DNA from: CAYRMV01 sp964425255
GTDB taxonomy: Bacteria; Bacteroidota; Bacteroidia; Flavobacteriales_D; Crocinitomicaceae
Length of the DNA: 9,009 nucleotides
Reading direction: 5' to 3'
Assembly: GCA_964425255.1 (NCBI GenBank)
Contig: CAYRMV010000130.1
Location: 1 to 9,009, forward strand
Below the pieces are notes generated by a model. The model saw only the letters and a list, made by a program, of their open reading frames with translations. It did no database searches and was not told the origin of the DNA. Position 1 is the stretch's first letter; each line of letters starts with the position of its first letter. This document shows positions 1 to 6,800 of the stretch, one piece after another. The translations under genes were made by a program, and so were the position numbers.

Positions 1-466
1 ATGGAACATTTTCCCAAACCTGTGACTGATAAATTGCAGAATAACTTGCACTACCTAGTGAAGACAACCAAGTTATTTCAGTAGCTCCAAAAATGCTAAC
101 AACGCGATGTATCTCATTGATGAAATTTTCAAAAAAACATGGTTGTTCAAATAAGATTTTTAATCGGTGAAAAGTCGGTAATTGAGCAATATCATCTGAC
201 AAAATTACTTTGTACATGTATGGCCCTTCAAATATAACTTGGAATGGAAAACTTGGGTCATCCGTTTCATACGGATCATTTCCACCAAAACCGTATGTAT
301 CATATTCCCATTCACCTTCTTCCTCATGATAAACCCCATGGCCATCAGGAGAACTGGCTTTTGCTATATTCAGTTTTCTTAATTCAGTAAGCCAATTATC
401 AAAAACTTTAGTGTCTCTTATTCCTTTAAGTCCAACATTAAAAATCCCATCTAGATCTGTTGCCAT
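1..466 (-). CDS. Hypothetical protein, N-terminal part (runs off the left edge)
   Basis: The minus strand is open from an ATG at 466 down to base 1, giving 155 residues with no stop, so the C-terminus lies outside the window. The protein begins MATDLDGIFNVGLKG and has no signal peptide or membrane segment, so it is probably cytoplasmic. Residues about 38-75 are acidic and rich in Gly and aromatic residues (HEEEGEWEYDTYGFGGND, then YETDD). The rest has ordinary mixed composition, for example a FHRLKILFEQPCFFENF stretch near 102-118. Codon use is AT-rich like the other real genes here, and the open frame is long for this composition, which supports it being coding. I do not recognise the family. 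A toxin-immunity or similar accessory role is conceivable from the small, acidic, soluble look, but nothing proves it. Upstream on its strand lies the non-coding block, so it is not in an operon with a gene in this window. Confidence 0.75.
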   Translation of the reverse strand, partial: MATDLDGIFNVGLKGIRDTKVFDNWLTELRKLNIAKASSPDGHGVYHEEEGEWEYDTYGFGGNDPYETDDPSFPFQVIFEGPYMYKVILSDDIAQLPTFHRLKILFEQPCFFENFINEIHRVVSIFGATEITWLSSLGSASYSAIYQSQVWENVP

Positions 467-551
467 TTTAAATCTTTAGCTCGAATGTAATTAACTTTTG
501 GAAGAAAAGGAAAATCGGTCTTCCTCCTTGTCTTCACAGCTGCAGCTTTTT

Positions 552-600
552 TGTTTGCAAGGGTAATACAAAGTTTCGCTTCGCTACACCCTTGCAAACA
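552..600. repeat. Perfect 13-bp inverted repeat, 23-nt spacer
   Basis: The left arm TGTTTGCAAGGGT (552-564) is exactly complementary to ACCCTTGCAAACA (588-600). The spacer holds a short tandem, TTCGCTTCGCT. The stem is not followed by a T-tract on either strand, so it is not a simple rho-independent terminator. It sits at the left edge of the pyrimidine-skewed block and may mark the end of a repeat element. Confidence 0.8.
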
Positions 601-720
601 CCCCTCACTTAGCCAGTCGTCCAGAATTCCCTCCTTAGCTGTTCACTAAAAAGTCTTTGCCTGTTCATCCAGCGTCGTCAGTCGCAGCTCTCTGCCACCC
701 CGAACCCCATCAAGGAAAGC

Positions 721-752
721 CCGCAAATTAATTATTCACTAATAATTAGCGG
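721..752. repeat. Interrupted inverted repeat (hairpin) inside the non-coding block
   Basis: CCGC (721-724) pairs with GCGG (749-752), and TAATTATT (729-736) pairs with AATAATTA (741-748). There is a 4-nt bulge (AAAT) on one side and a 4-nt loop (CACT). It is an AT-rich stem in an otherwise GC-richer block and adds to the picture of a structured, non-coding sequence. Confidence 0.6.
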
Positions 753-1552
753 TAATGCCCCCGTCAGTCTTACTGTCTTTAGTCTCTCAGCGAAGCGGTC
801 TTTGGTCTTAAACGGGGTGTCACCGCTGCTTGTGTTTATGCTCGCCTGCTGTCTCGCTCAGGCTGCGGGTTTGTCACAGTTTTTGATCCCTCGCGCTGCA
901 GTCGCTTCGTTCTTGTCATCTACCGGGCCCCGTGACCTGGATCCCATCCGTCTCCAATCACTCAGCCACTTCGCGCTCCCACAACAAGAATATGCTCGTC
1001 ATTCGTGCCTCATGCCTTCCATATACTTGTTTTCCCATTTGCTCCATGCCGTTTTGTCTTTCCGCTCCGCTACAAGCCTGCAACCGCATCCGCAACGCAC
1101 ACCGGCAGTTCCATTCCGTTTCCCTCCATGCAACCGCCGGTCGCTCCTTCCGAAATCCTCCCGCATCAAAAACCTGCGCCAAGCCCTTGCCCCGTCCGTG
1201 CGGGGTAGGTCGCCCACGTCTCCTTCCAGTTTCCTCTTCGGTCTTCCACCTTCGCTCAACTCGCGGGCGGCTCGCGCACTCCATGTTTTCGCTACTGCGT
1301 AACGCTCAAACATTCCGTTTTGCTTCATCAGTCCAGGAAAAGCATTTCGCAACCCTCATGCACTTTCCTGTCCTTCTTCGCCGTGCTGCCGTGCTCCACG
1401 TGGCAGCGCTCAAGGCTGTTTTTCCTTTTACCTTCTCCGGAAATTCGTGTTTAATAAATAGGGTAGGAGTATCGATTGTTCTAAGCAGACGAAATCATCC
1501 AACCGATGTTTGCCTCCATGATCTTGCACATTCCTCGTGACCGAAAAAAGTC

Positions 1553-1762
1553 ATGTACAACATCAATCCAGCAAACATCAAGGCAATTTTGGCGCGCATG
1601 CCAGAAAAAGAACTTCGCATCCACATGCGCTACATCCAGCGTTTAGGCGCTCAGTGTGCTCCGGGCTCCAATCGCCGCGCCATGTTCATTCGTTTGTACC
1701 AGTACTGCTTAGTCCTGCTTCAAAAACAAAAAGAAGACATGGAAAAGAGGCACTATCTCTAG
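1553..1762 (+). CDS. Possible small basic protein, unknown function
   Basis: ATG to TAG encodes 69 residues beginning MYNINPANIKAILARMPEKE. It is basic (13 Lys/Arg against 5 Asp/Glu), contains a Cys-Ala-Pro-Gly-Ser-Asn-Arg-Arg turn near residues 35-42, and looks helical on both sides of it, as a small nucleic-acid-binding protein might. It has no signal peptide or membrane segment. Third positions are about 61% G/C (42 of 69), with many CGC, ATC, TAC and CAG codons. This is unlike the AT-rich neighbours and suggests either strong codon optimisation or a separate origin linked to the adjacent GC-richer block. No clear ribosome binding site is visible. The frame starting at 1537 overlaps it in another phase and is less protein-like. 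I do not recognise a family, and a chance open frame remains possible. Confidence 0.5.
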   Translation: MYNINPANIKAILARMPEKELRIHMRYIQRLGAQCAPGSNRRAMFIRLYQYCLVLLQKQKEDMEKRHYL

Positions 1763-1946
1763 TGCTTTCCTGTATGCCCACTTCATTCACTACTCGACGT
1801 TCATCCTAGAACCCGGCACCAATCTCCGTGCTATGTATTACAACTTCTAATATTGGTGTAAGAACATGTATAGACATCTGCTTCATCAATTGTAGTAAAT
1901 TCATTTGTTGGTGATAATTATATCGTGAAATAAAATCCAATGGAAC

Positions 1947-1977
1947 TTGACAATGTAAAATTTAATGAATTTCTTTG
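1947..1977 (+). promoter_or_regulatory. Weak Bacteroidota-type promoter candidate
   Basis: TTG at 1947-1949 is followed after 20 nt by TTTCTTTG (1970-1977), one mismatch from the TAnnTTTG -7 element, with typical spacing. It lies so close to the ATG at 1987 that the leader would be only a few bases, so this may be chance. Confidence 0.2.
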
Positions 1978-1982
1978 GGAGG
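1977..1982 (+). promoter_or_regulatory. Ribosome binding site GGGAGG
   Basis: GGGAGG lies 4 nt before the ATG at 1987 and favours that start over the in-frame TTG at 1975, which overlaps the site. Confidence 0.45.
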
Positions 1983-1986
1983 TCTA

Positions 1987-2604
1987 ATGGATCAAAAGGA
2001 TCTATTAACAAATTTGTTAACCATTATTAAAACGCTTTTGAAAACAACCCTACTTTTTACCTTGCTTACATTTTTATCTGTGAAGGCCTTTTCACAAACG
2101 ACCCACACATATTCACTTTCTACAAGTGATTTCAGCGTAACTGAAACTGATAATATTCAACTTGATGATTCTATCAAATTCATCAACTCACTGGGATATA
2201 TAGCTGATATTAACTACAGCATCGATGGTGGTGGTTGGGCAAGTGTTACTGTTGTGAATGGTGGTGTTATCTACAACCAAAAGGTTGTTACGACTAACTC
2301 ATTTAGCATTACAGTCTCAGAAGGCTTGTACTCAAAAACCATTAACTTTATTGTTTCTGAATCAACGGCTGGTTTAGCTGAGAAATCTTTAAAATATAAT
2401 GTGTATCCAAATCCAACTACTGATTTTTTGAATATTGATGGTGTTCAAGTTATCTCAGTTAAAGTTTTTGATATGAGTGGAAAACTTATGATTAACGAAA
2501 ATTCAACCAAGTTAGATGTTAGTTATTTAAAATTTCAAAATACAAACTTAAATCTGATAACGTGGATGCCTATACCACTCAAAAAAAATGGGGCGAATTC
2601 GTAA
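1987..2604 (+). CDS. Secreted protein with a degraded T9SS C-terminal sorting domain
   Basis: 205 residues. An N-terminal signal peptide has a hydrophobic run at about 20-32 and a likely cleavage after AFS-36 (before Gln-37). Residues 38-125 form a Ser/Thr/Asn-rich, beta-strand-like region of unknown function. Residues 137-181 match the start of the type A sorting domain used by the type IX secretion system: YNVYPNPTTDFLNI, then VKVFDMSGKLM, then LDVSYL. In intact domains this is followed by a G-[VI]-Y strand and a Lys-rich end. Here the reading frame instead ends in an unrelated tail (KFQNTNLNLITWMPIPLKKNGANS, split by no stop). A relic of the expected end appears in another frame at 2550-2618. 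The protein is therefore probably frameshifted and may not be exported by T9SS. The ATG start is chosen for the GGGAGG upstream. The next gene begins 40 nt after the stop and could be co-transcribed. Confidence 0.7.
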   Translation: MDQKDLLTNLLTIIKTLLKTTLLFTLLTFLSVKAFSQTTHTYSLSTSDFSVTETDNIQLDDSIKFINSLGYIADINYSIDGGGWASVTVVNGGVIYNQKVVTTNSFSITVSEGLYSKTINFIVSESTAGLAEKSLKYNVYPNPTTDFLNIDGVQVISVKVFDMSGKLMINENSTKLDVSYLKFQNTNLNLITWMPIPLKKNGANS

Positions 2605-2644
2605 AAAAAACAAACGATTAGGAAATTTTAAAAAACTAAACACT

Positions 2645-3001
2645 ATGAAAAAAATATTTTTTACAGCTTCACTGCTATTCTCTTTAGTTTCATGTAAACA
2701 GACTTTATACATGGGAGATTTTGGTCAAACTAGCCAAACACAAGTGGTACTTTCTGGAGCAAATTTCAAAGTACTTGGTAGCTTTAAAGGTGTAGCCACG
2801 TTCAAAAAGAACGTTATATCTATTAAAGATAAGGAAGGTGCAATTTCAATGGCGAAACAAAATCTATTAGAAAATGCAAAACAAGCAGGAGTTGAATTAA
2901 CCGGAAGTCGAACACTCATTAATATTACTACAGATTGTGTTCAAAACTTCAAAATGGTTACAATAACTGTATCAGCGGAAATTATTGAATTCACAAAATA
3001 A
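2645..3001 (+). CDS. Small lipoprotein of a Bacteroidota-specific type
   Basis: 118 residues from the ATG at 2645. The longer in-frame start at 2588 would add a Lys/Arg-rich stretch ahead of a good signal sequence and is rejected. The signal MKKIFFTASLLFSLVSC has a lipobox LVSC with Cys-17 as the lipidated residue, so the mature protein should be membrane-anchored on the periplasmic side. The mature part carries TQVVLSGANFKVLGSFKG, a central helix (EGAISMAKQNLLENAKQAG), and an end GSRTLINITTD followed by a VTITVSAEIIEFTK strand. The alternation of SGANFKVLGS, GSR-LIN and a V-T-V-x-AEIIEF C-terminus resembles small Bacteroidota lipoproteins that I believe are classed as DUF6567, but I cannot confirm the number. 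Function unknown. A terminator lies about 100 nt downstream. Confidence 0.85.
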   Translation: MKKIFFTASLLFSLVSCKQTLYMGDFGQTSQTQVVLSGANFKVLGSFKGVATFKKNVISIKDKEGAISMAKQNLLENAKQAGVELTGSRTLINITTDCVQNFKMVTITVSAEIIEFTK

Positions 3002-3105
3002 ATGTAGAAAATGGCACTTTTCAGGGCGCCGTTACAATATACTCAGTAAAATACTTTCTTAATCGTTTGAGGATAATTGAGACTAAAAAACTCACTGTTA
3101 CTCCG

Positions 3106-3137
3106 AAGCGCGGGATATCCTAATCCTGCGCTTTTTT
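3106..3137 (+). terminator. Rho-independent terminator
   Basis: An 11-bp stem, AAGCGCGGGAT (3106-3116) with ATCCTGCGCTT (3123-3133), contains one G-U pair and a 6-nt loop, and is followed by a T-run through 3137. It reads on the plus strand and most likely ends transcription of the lipoprotein gene at 2645-3001, separating it from the efflux operon. Confidence 0.85.
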
Positions 3138-3175
3138 GATCTTTGTTATTTCAATTCTTTCTTCGGAACTACTAT

Positions 3176-3337
3176 ATAACAATTTCAAAAAAAAATCGAG
3201 CCAAGATAGGGGCTAAAGTCATAAACGAGATTAAACTGAAACTAAACAAAAAACATCATCAGTTTATCACTCTTTAGGCATTTGCGGATTATTCAGGATT
3301 GGATGTCGAGATGATCAAGACCTTCATCAAAGATTGA
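3176..3337 (+). pseudogene. Possible remnant of a small gene with an internal stop
   Basis: One frame reads ITISKKNRAKIGAKVINEIK, then LKLNKKHHQFITL, then a TAG stop at 3275-3277, then AFADYSGLDVEMIKTFIKD and a TGA at 3335-3337. Both sides of the stop look protein-like: amphipathic and Lys-rich, with a compact helical end. There is no ATG at the beginning. It could be the tail of a decayed small gene. It could equally be chance in 54 codons; I do not recognise a family. Confidence 0.3.
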
Positions 3338-3368
3338 GTACGCTTATAATTATTTTTCCTTACATTTG
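3334..3368 (+). promoter_or_regulatory. Candidate promoter of the metal-efflux operon
   Basis: TACATTTG (3361-3368) is a full match to the Bacteroidota -7 element TAnnTTTG. The nearest upstream TTG (3334-3336) is 24 nt away, slightly longer than usual. Transcription would begin at about 3373-3375, essentially at the ATG of the His-rich gene, giving a leaderless or nearly leaderless mRNA. Confidence 0.35.
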
Positions 3369-3374
3369 TTTCTC

Positions 3375-3770
3375 ATGACATGGTTCAAAAAGATACTCGT
3401 TTGCTTTTTCATCGCTGGAATTACCTTTCCATCGGAGTTAGCGCATGCCTTTACTTTTGTTCCTGAATTCATTGAACATTACAATCACCATAATGAGGAA
3501 CATCACCCATTGAGTTTCAGAGATTTTGTTTTAGAACACATTAATGGGGCGCATGATGAATCGGATGCTCAACACGAACAAGACCATTGCCCATTGACAC
3601 ATGATCACGTTGCTCCTTCACTGACTTTATTTATTCCTAAATCGATTGTTCCGTTCGAGTTAGAATACAATGACGTCTTTCTTGATGAACGTTTAGCGTC
3701 TTTTCCTATCTATCAATTCTGTACTTCAGAATTCAATGCCGCTATCTGGCAACCCCCTAAAATAGCATAA
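3375..3770 (+). CDS. Exported His-rich small protein of a metal-efflux operon
   Basis: 131 residues from the ATG at 3375; an in-frame TTG at 3366 would add three residues and is less likely. A signal peptide (Lys-5/6, hydrophobic 7-18) has a likely cleavage after AHA-25, placing the mature protein in the periplasm. Residues 35-78 hold 11 His plus many Asp/Glu, including HYNHH, EEHH and DHCPLTHDH (Cys-72 among them), a good candidate for binding Zn, Ni, Co or Cu. The C-terminal part (80-131) is hydrophobic/aromatic and ends WQPPKIA. The gene lies 104 nt before the RND pump on the same strand. The context suggests a periplasmic metal buffer, chaperone or sensor feeding the efflux complex; this is inference. 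Small His-rich proteins are often found next to Bacteroidota CzcA/CusA pumps, but I cannot name this family. Confidence 0.8.
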   Translation: MTWFKKILVCFFIAGITFPSELAHAFTFVPEFIEHYNHHNEEHHPLSFRDFVLEHINGAHDESDAQHEQDHCPLTHDHVAPSLTLFIPKSIVPFELEYNDVFLDERLASFPIYQFCTSEFNAAIWQPPKIA

Positions 3771-3780
3771 TCACAATAGG

Positions 3781-3802
3781 TTTTCAAGTAGTGTCTTGAA
3801 AA
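3781..3802. repeat. Perfect 8-6-8 dyad, possible operator or intercistronic hairpin
   Basis: TTTTCAAG (3781-3788), a 6-nt spacer TAGTGT, and CTTGAAAA (3795-3802) are perfect complements. No T-tract follows, so a terminator is unlikely. Its right arm overlaps the TTG of a promoter-like pair, as an operator would. As RNA it could instead be a hairpin that stabilises or processes the mRNA. Confidence 0.6.
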
Positions 3803-3826
3803 GAATGGCAGCTGTACATGAATTTG
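3796..3826 (+). promoter_or_regulatory. Possible internal promoter before the pump gene
   Basis: TTG (3796-3798), a 20-nt spacer, then TGAATTTG (3819-3826), one mismatch from TAnnTTTG. Transcription would begin about 40 nt before the pump ATG, so the pump could be expressed apart from the His-rich gene. Confidence 0.25.
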
Positions 3827-3874
3827 TTTTCGTAGTGCGGATTGCTGCATTTTAATGTGATTAATATTTTCCAA

Positions 3875-6800
3875 ATGTTAGATAAAGTCATTCATTTTAG
3901 TATAAAGAATAAATTCATAATTGGTTTATTCACCGTTGGATTGATCGTCGTAGGTGGTTACTCTTTGAGTAAACTACCCATTGATGCACTCCCGGATATA
4001 ACGAACAATCAGGTTCAAATTATTACCAGTTCTCCAACCCTGGCAACTCAGGAGGTTGAACAATTTATTACATTCCCTATCGAGTTAGCCGTTAAACCCA
4101 TTCCCAAGATTGTGGAATTACGTTCAATCAGTCGATTTGGATTGAGTGTTGTAACAGTTGTCTTCGAGGAGGACGTCGATATTTACTGGGCAAGAGCTCA
4201 AATTAACGAGCGTCTTAAAGAAGCTGAAAACACAATCCCTATTGGTCTCGGGAGCCCTGAAATTGCACCGGTAAGTACAGGTCTTGGGGAAATTTATCAG
4301 TATGTGGTGTTTCCAAAGAAAGGTTATGAAAATAAGTTCAATGCTGCTGATCTTAGAACCATACAAGATTGGGTAATCAGACCTCAACTATTAGGAACAC
4401 CGGGAGTTGCAGAAGTCAATACCTTGGGAGGAAGTCTTAAACAGTATGAAATTGCAGTTGAGCCAAATAAACTCAAAAGTATGAATACTACTGTGACCGA
4501 AATCTTTGAGGCACTTGAAAAAAACAATGAAAATACCGGAGGCGCATACATTGATAAAAAACCTTATGCCTATTTCATACGCGGAATTGGGATGGTCAAT
4601 AGTTTGGAGGGGATTAACAAGATCGTTGTTAAAAATCAAAACGGAATTCCAGTCTTAATTCGCGATGTTGCCAAAGTTCAAATGGGTAGTAGTATTCGTT
4701 TTGGAGCTGTAACGAAAGATGGCAAAGGTGAGGAAGTTAGTGGTATGGCCATGATGCTTAAAGGTGAAAATTCTGCGGAAGTCGTGGAACGCGTTAAAGC
4801 AAAAATGGAGCAAATAAAAAAATCGCTTCCGGAAGGTGTCGAGATCGAGGCTTTCATGGACCGCACAAAATTGGTTAATAAAGCAATTGGTACTGTTCAA
4901 ACAAACCTCATTGAGGGTGCATTGATCGTAATTTTCATTTTGGTGCTTTTATTAGGAAATTGGCGTGCCGGTTTGGTTGTAGCATCGGTAATCCCTCTTT
5001 CTCTACTCTTTGCAGTTTCTATGATGCATTTGTTTGGAGTAAGTGGAAATTTAATGAGTTTAGGTGCAATCGATTTTGGTTTGATCGTGGATGGCGCTGT
5101 GATCATTGTTGAAGCTATTATTCATCGTCTACAAGTTTCGAAAGCAAATCAAAAACTTACCGCTCTTCAAATGGACGAAGAAGTGTACAAAGCCTCTTCA
5201 AAGATTAGGAGTAGTGCTGCTTTTGGTGAAATCATCATTCTGATTGTGTATTTACCAATTCTTGCGCTGGTGGGTATAGAAGGGAAAATGTTTGGACCAA
5301 TGGCGCAGACCGTTTCATTTGCAATTCTAGGTGCATTTCTGTTATCATTAACGTATGTTCCTATGATGTCAGCATTGGTTCTGAAAAAACAAACCGGTCA
5401 CAAGAAAAATTTCAGTGATAAGCTAATTAATGGAGCACATAGAATTTACGAGCCACTGCTAACAAGATCCCTAAAAATGAAAGGACTTGTAGTTGGCTGT
5501 GCTGTCGCGTTGTTGGTGTTTTCTTTTGTGTTGTTTAATAAATTAGGAGGTGAATTTATTCCGACTTTGGACGAAGGTGATATTTCAACACATTTGATCA
5601 TTGCTTCCGGTAGTTCACTTTCACAGGAAATTGAATCCACAACAAAAGCAGAGAAGATTCTCAAAAAACGTTTCCCGGAAGTAAAAATGATCGTCACAAA
5701 AATTGGTAGTGCAGAAATTCCAACGGATCCAATGCCAATGGAGGCAGGCGACATGATCATTCTGTTGAAAGACAAAAGTGAATGGACCTCTGCTGAAACC
5801 AAAGAAGAATTGATGGAGAAAATGGAGGAAGCCTTGGATGAAATTCCGGGAGCTACAACTGAATTTTCTCAACCTATCCAAATGCGCTTCAACGAATTGA
5901 TGACTGGGGTGCGAAGTGATGTCGCAGTTAAGATTTTTGGTGAAGACCTTGATATGTTGGTCAGTAAAGGAGACGAGGTACTGAATATCCTGAAAGGAAT
6001 TGATGGTGTCGTTGATGCAAAAGCTGAACGCGTTGCTGGATTGCCTCAAATCAACGTGCGTTACAATTTGGACAAATTAGCTTTGTACGGATTAAATGTT
6101 GGTGATCTAAACAGTATTATTCGGATTGGTTTTGCAGGTTCCAAAGCTGGTGTTGTATATGAAGGTGAAAAGCGTTTCGACATGGTTGTGCGTCTTGCAG
6201 CTGATAGCAGAAGTGATATTTCAAATTTGAAAACATTATTCATTACGCTACCATCCGGGAGTCAAATCCCCTTGGAACAAGTCGCAGATATCGATTATGA
6301 ACCTGGTCCCATGCAGATTAGTCGTGAAGATGGTAAAAGGAGAATTGTGGTTGGTTTTAATGTTCGTGGAAGAGATGTGAAAAGTGTGGTAGAGGAAATA
6401 CAAGAGAAATTGGATGAAGATGTAAAATTGCCTCCTGGTTACTATGTAACGTATGGTGGACAGTTTGAAAATTTAATTGAAGCTTCAGCTAGACTTTCTA
6501 TTGCGGTTCCAACTGCACTTTTGCTCATTTTTATTTTACTCTTCTTTACGTTTAAATCCATCAAACAATCTTTATTGATTTTTACAGCAATTCCCTTTTC
6601 AGCAATTGGAGGTGTATTTGCCTTATGGTTAAGAGATATGCCATTTAGTATTTCGGCAGGAGTAGGATTCATTGCGTTATTTGGTGTTGCTGTACTCAAC
6701 GGGATCGTGTTAATCGGTTATTTCAATCAATTAAAACAAGAAGGTATGGATGATGTAAATAAGCGCGTTTTCGAAGGTACTAAAGTAAGATTACGGCCTG

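Larger units (their letters stand above)
467..1552. other. GC-richer, pyrimidine-skewed non-coding block; possible interspersed repeat or structured RNA
   Basis: No convincing gene is seen in this stretch. From about 540 to 1440 the composition changes sharply. For example, 1141-1200 has 37/60 G+C and 39/60 pyrimidines, and 1021-1080 has 43/60 pyrimidines on the plus strand, against about 35% G+C in a sample of a nearby gene (2041-2100). Several overlapping open frames occur on both strands, but their translations are low-quality (rich in Ser, Pro, Arg, His and Cys), as expected from a skewed non-coding sequence. Hairpins include a perfect 13-bp inverted repeat at 552-600, an interrupted stem at 721-752, CCCCG/CGGGG at 1190-1205, and an imperfect stem around 1385-1407. 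The minus-strand transcript would be purine-rich, which suits a structured RNA. It may be a multi-copy genomic repeat; its exact edges cannot be set from one copy. Confidence 0.5.
1763..1986. other. AT-rich intergenic stretch
   Basis: Apart from a 15-codon open frame (1940-1987) and a weak promoter-like pair at 1947-1977, I see no gene or RNA here. A 7-bp inverted repeat (CACCAAT 1817-1823, ATTGGTG 1852-1858) is too short to interpret. Confidence 0.5.
3002..3374. other. Intergenic region with terminator, gene remnant and promoter candidate
   Basis: This 373-base stretch has no intact gene. It holds the hairpin terminator at 3106-3137, an interrupted coding remnant at about 3176-3337, and a TAnnTTTG element at 3361-3368, each listed separately. 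Confidence 0.7.
3771..3874. other. Intercistronic region with dyad, between the His-rich gene and the pump
   Basis: These 104 nt contain a perfect dyad at 3781-3802 and a promoter-like pair at 3796-3826. No recognisable Shine-Dalgarno precedes the pump ATG at 3875, as is common in this phylum. Confidence 0.6.

Noticed and set aside
1..84. Plus-strand ATG-initiated frame of 27 residues at the window start
   Set aside because: It is short, antisense to a well-supported longer coding region, and has no supporting features.
958..1352. Minus-strand open frames (958-1284, 999-1352)
   Set aside because: They overlap each other and the plus-strand frames and are Arg/Gly/Glu-rich, as expected from a purine-rich strand. 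No sign of protein constraint is visible.
802..1540. Overlapping plus-strand open frames (802-1302, 932-1540, 1005-1208)
   Set aside because: Their translations are Ser/Pro/Arg/His/Cys-rich with no domain, signal or ribosome binding site. They occur because the block is GC-richer and skewed, and so poor in stop codons.
1537..1809. 90-residue frame overlapping the 69-residue ORF
   Set aside because: It lies in another phase, is Ser/His/Arg-rich and begins at a non-ATG codon. The 1553-1762 frame reads more like a protein.
2588..2644. Longer start (MGRIRKKNKRLGNF...) for the lipoprotein gene
   Set aside because: It would place 19 basic residues before a well-formed lipoprotein signal. The ATG at 2645 is the natural start.
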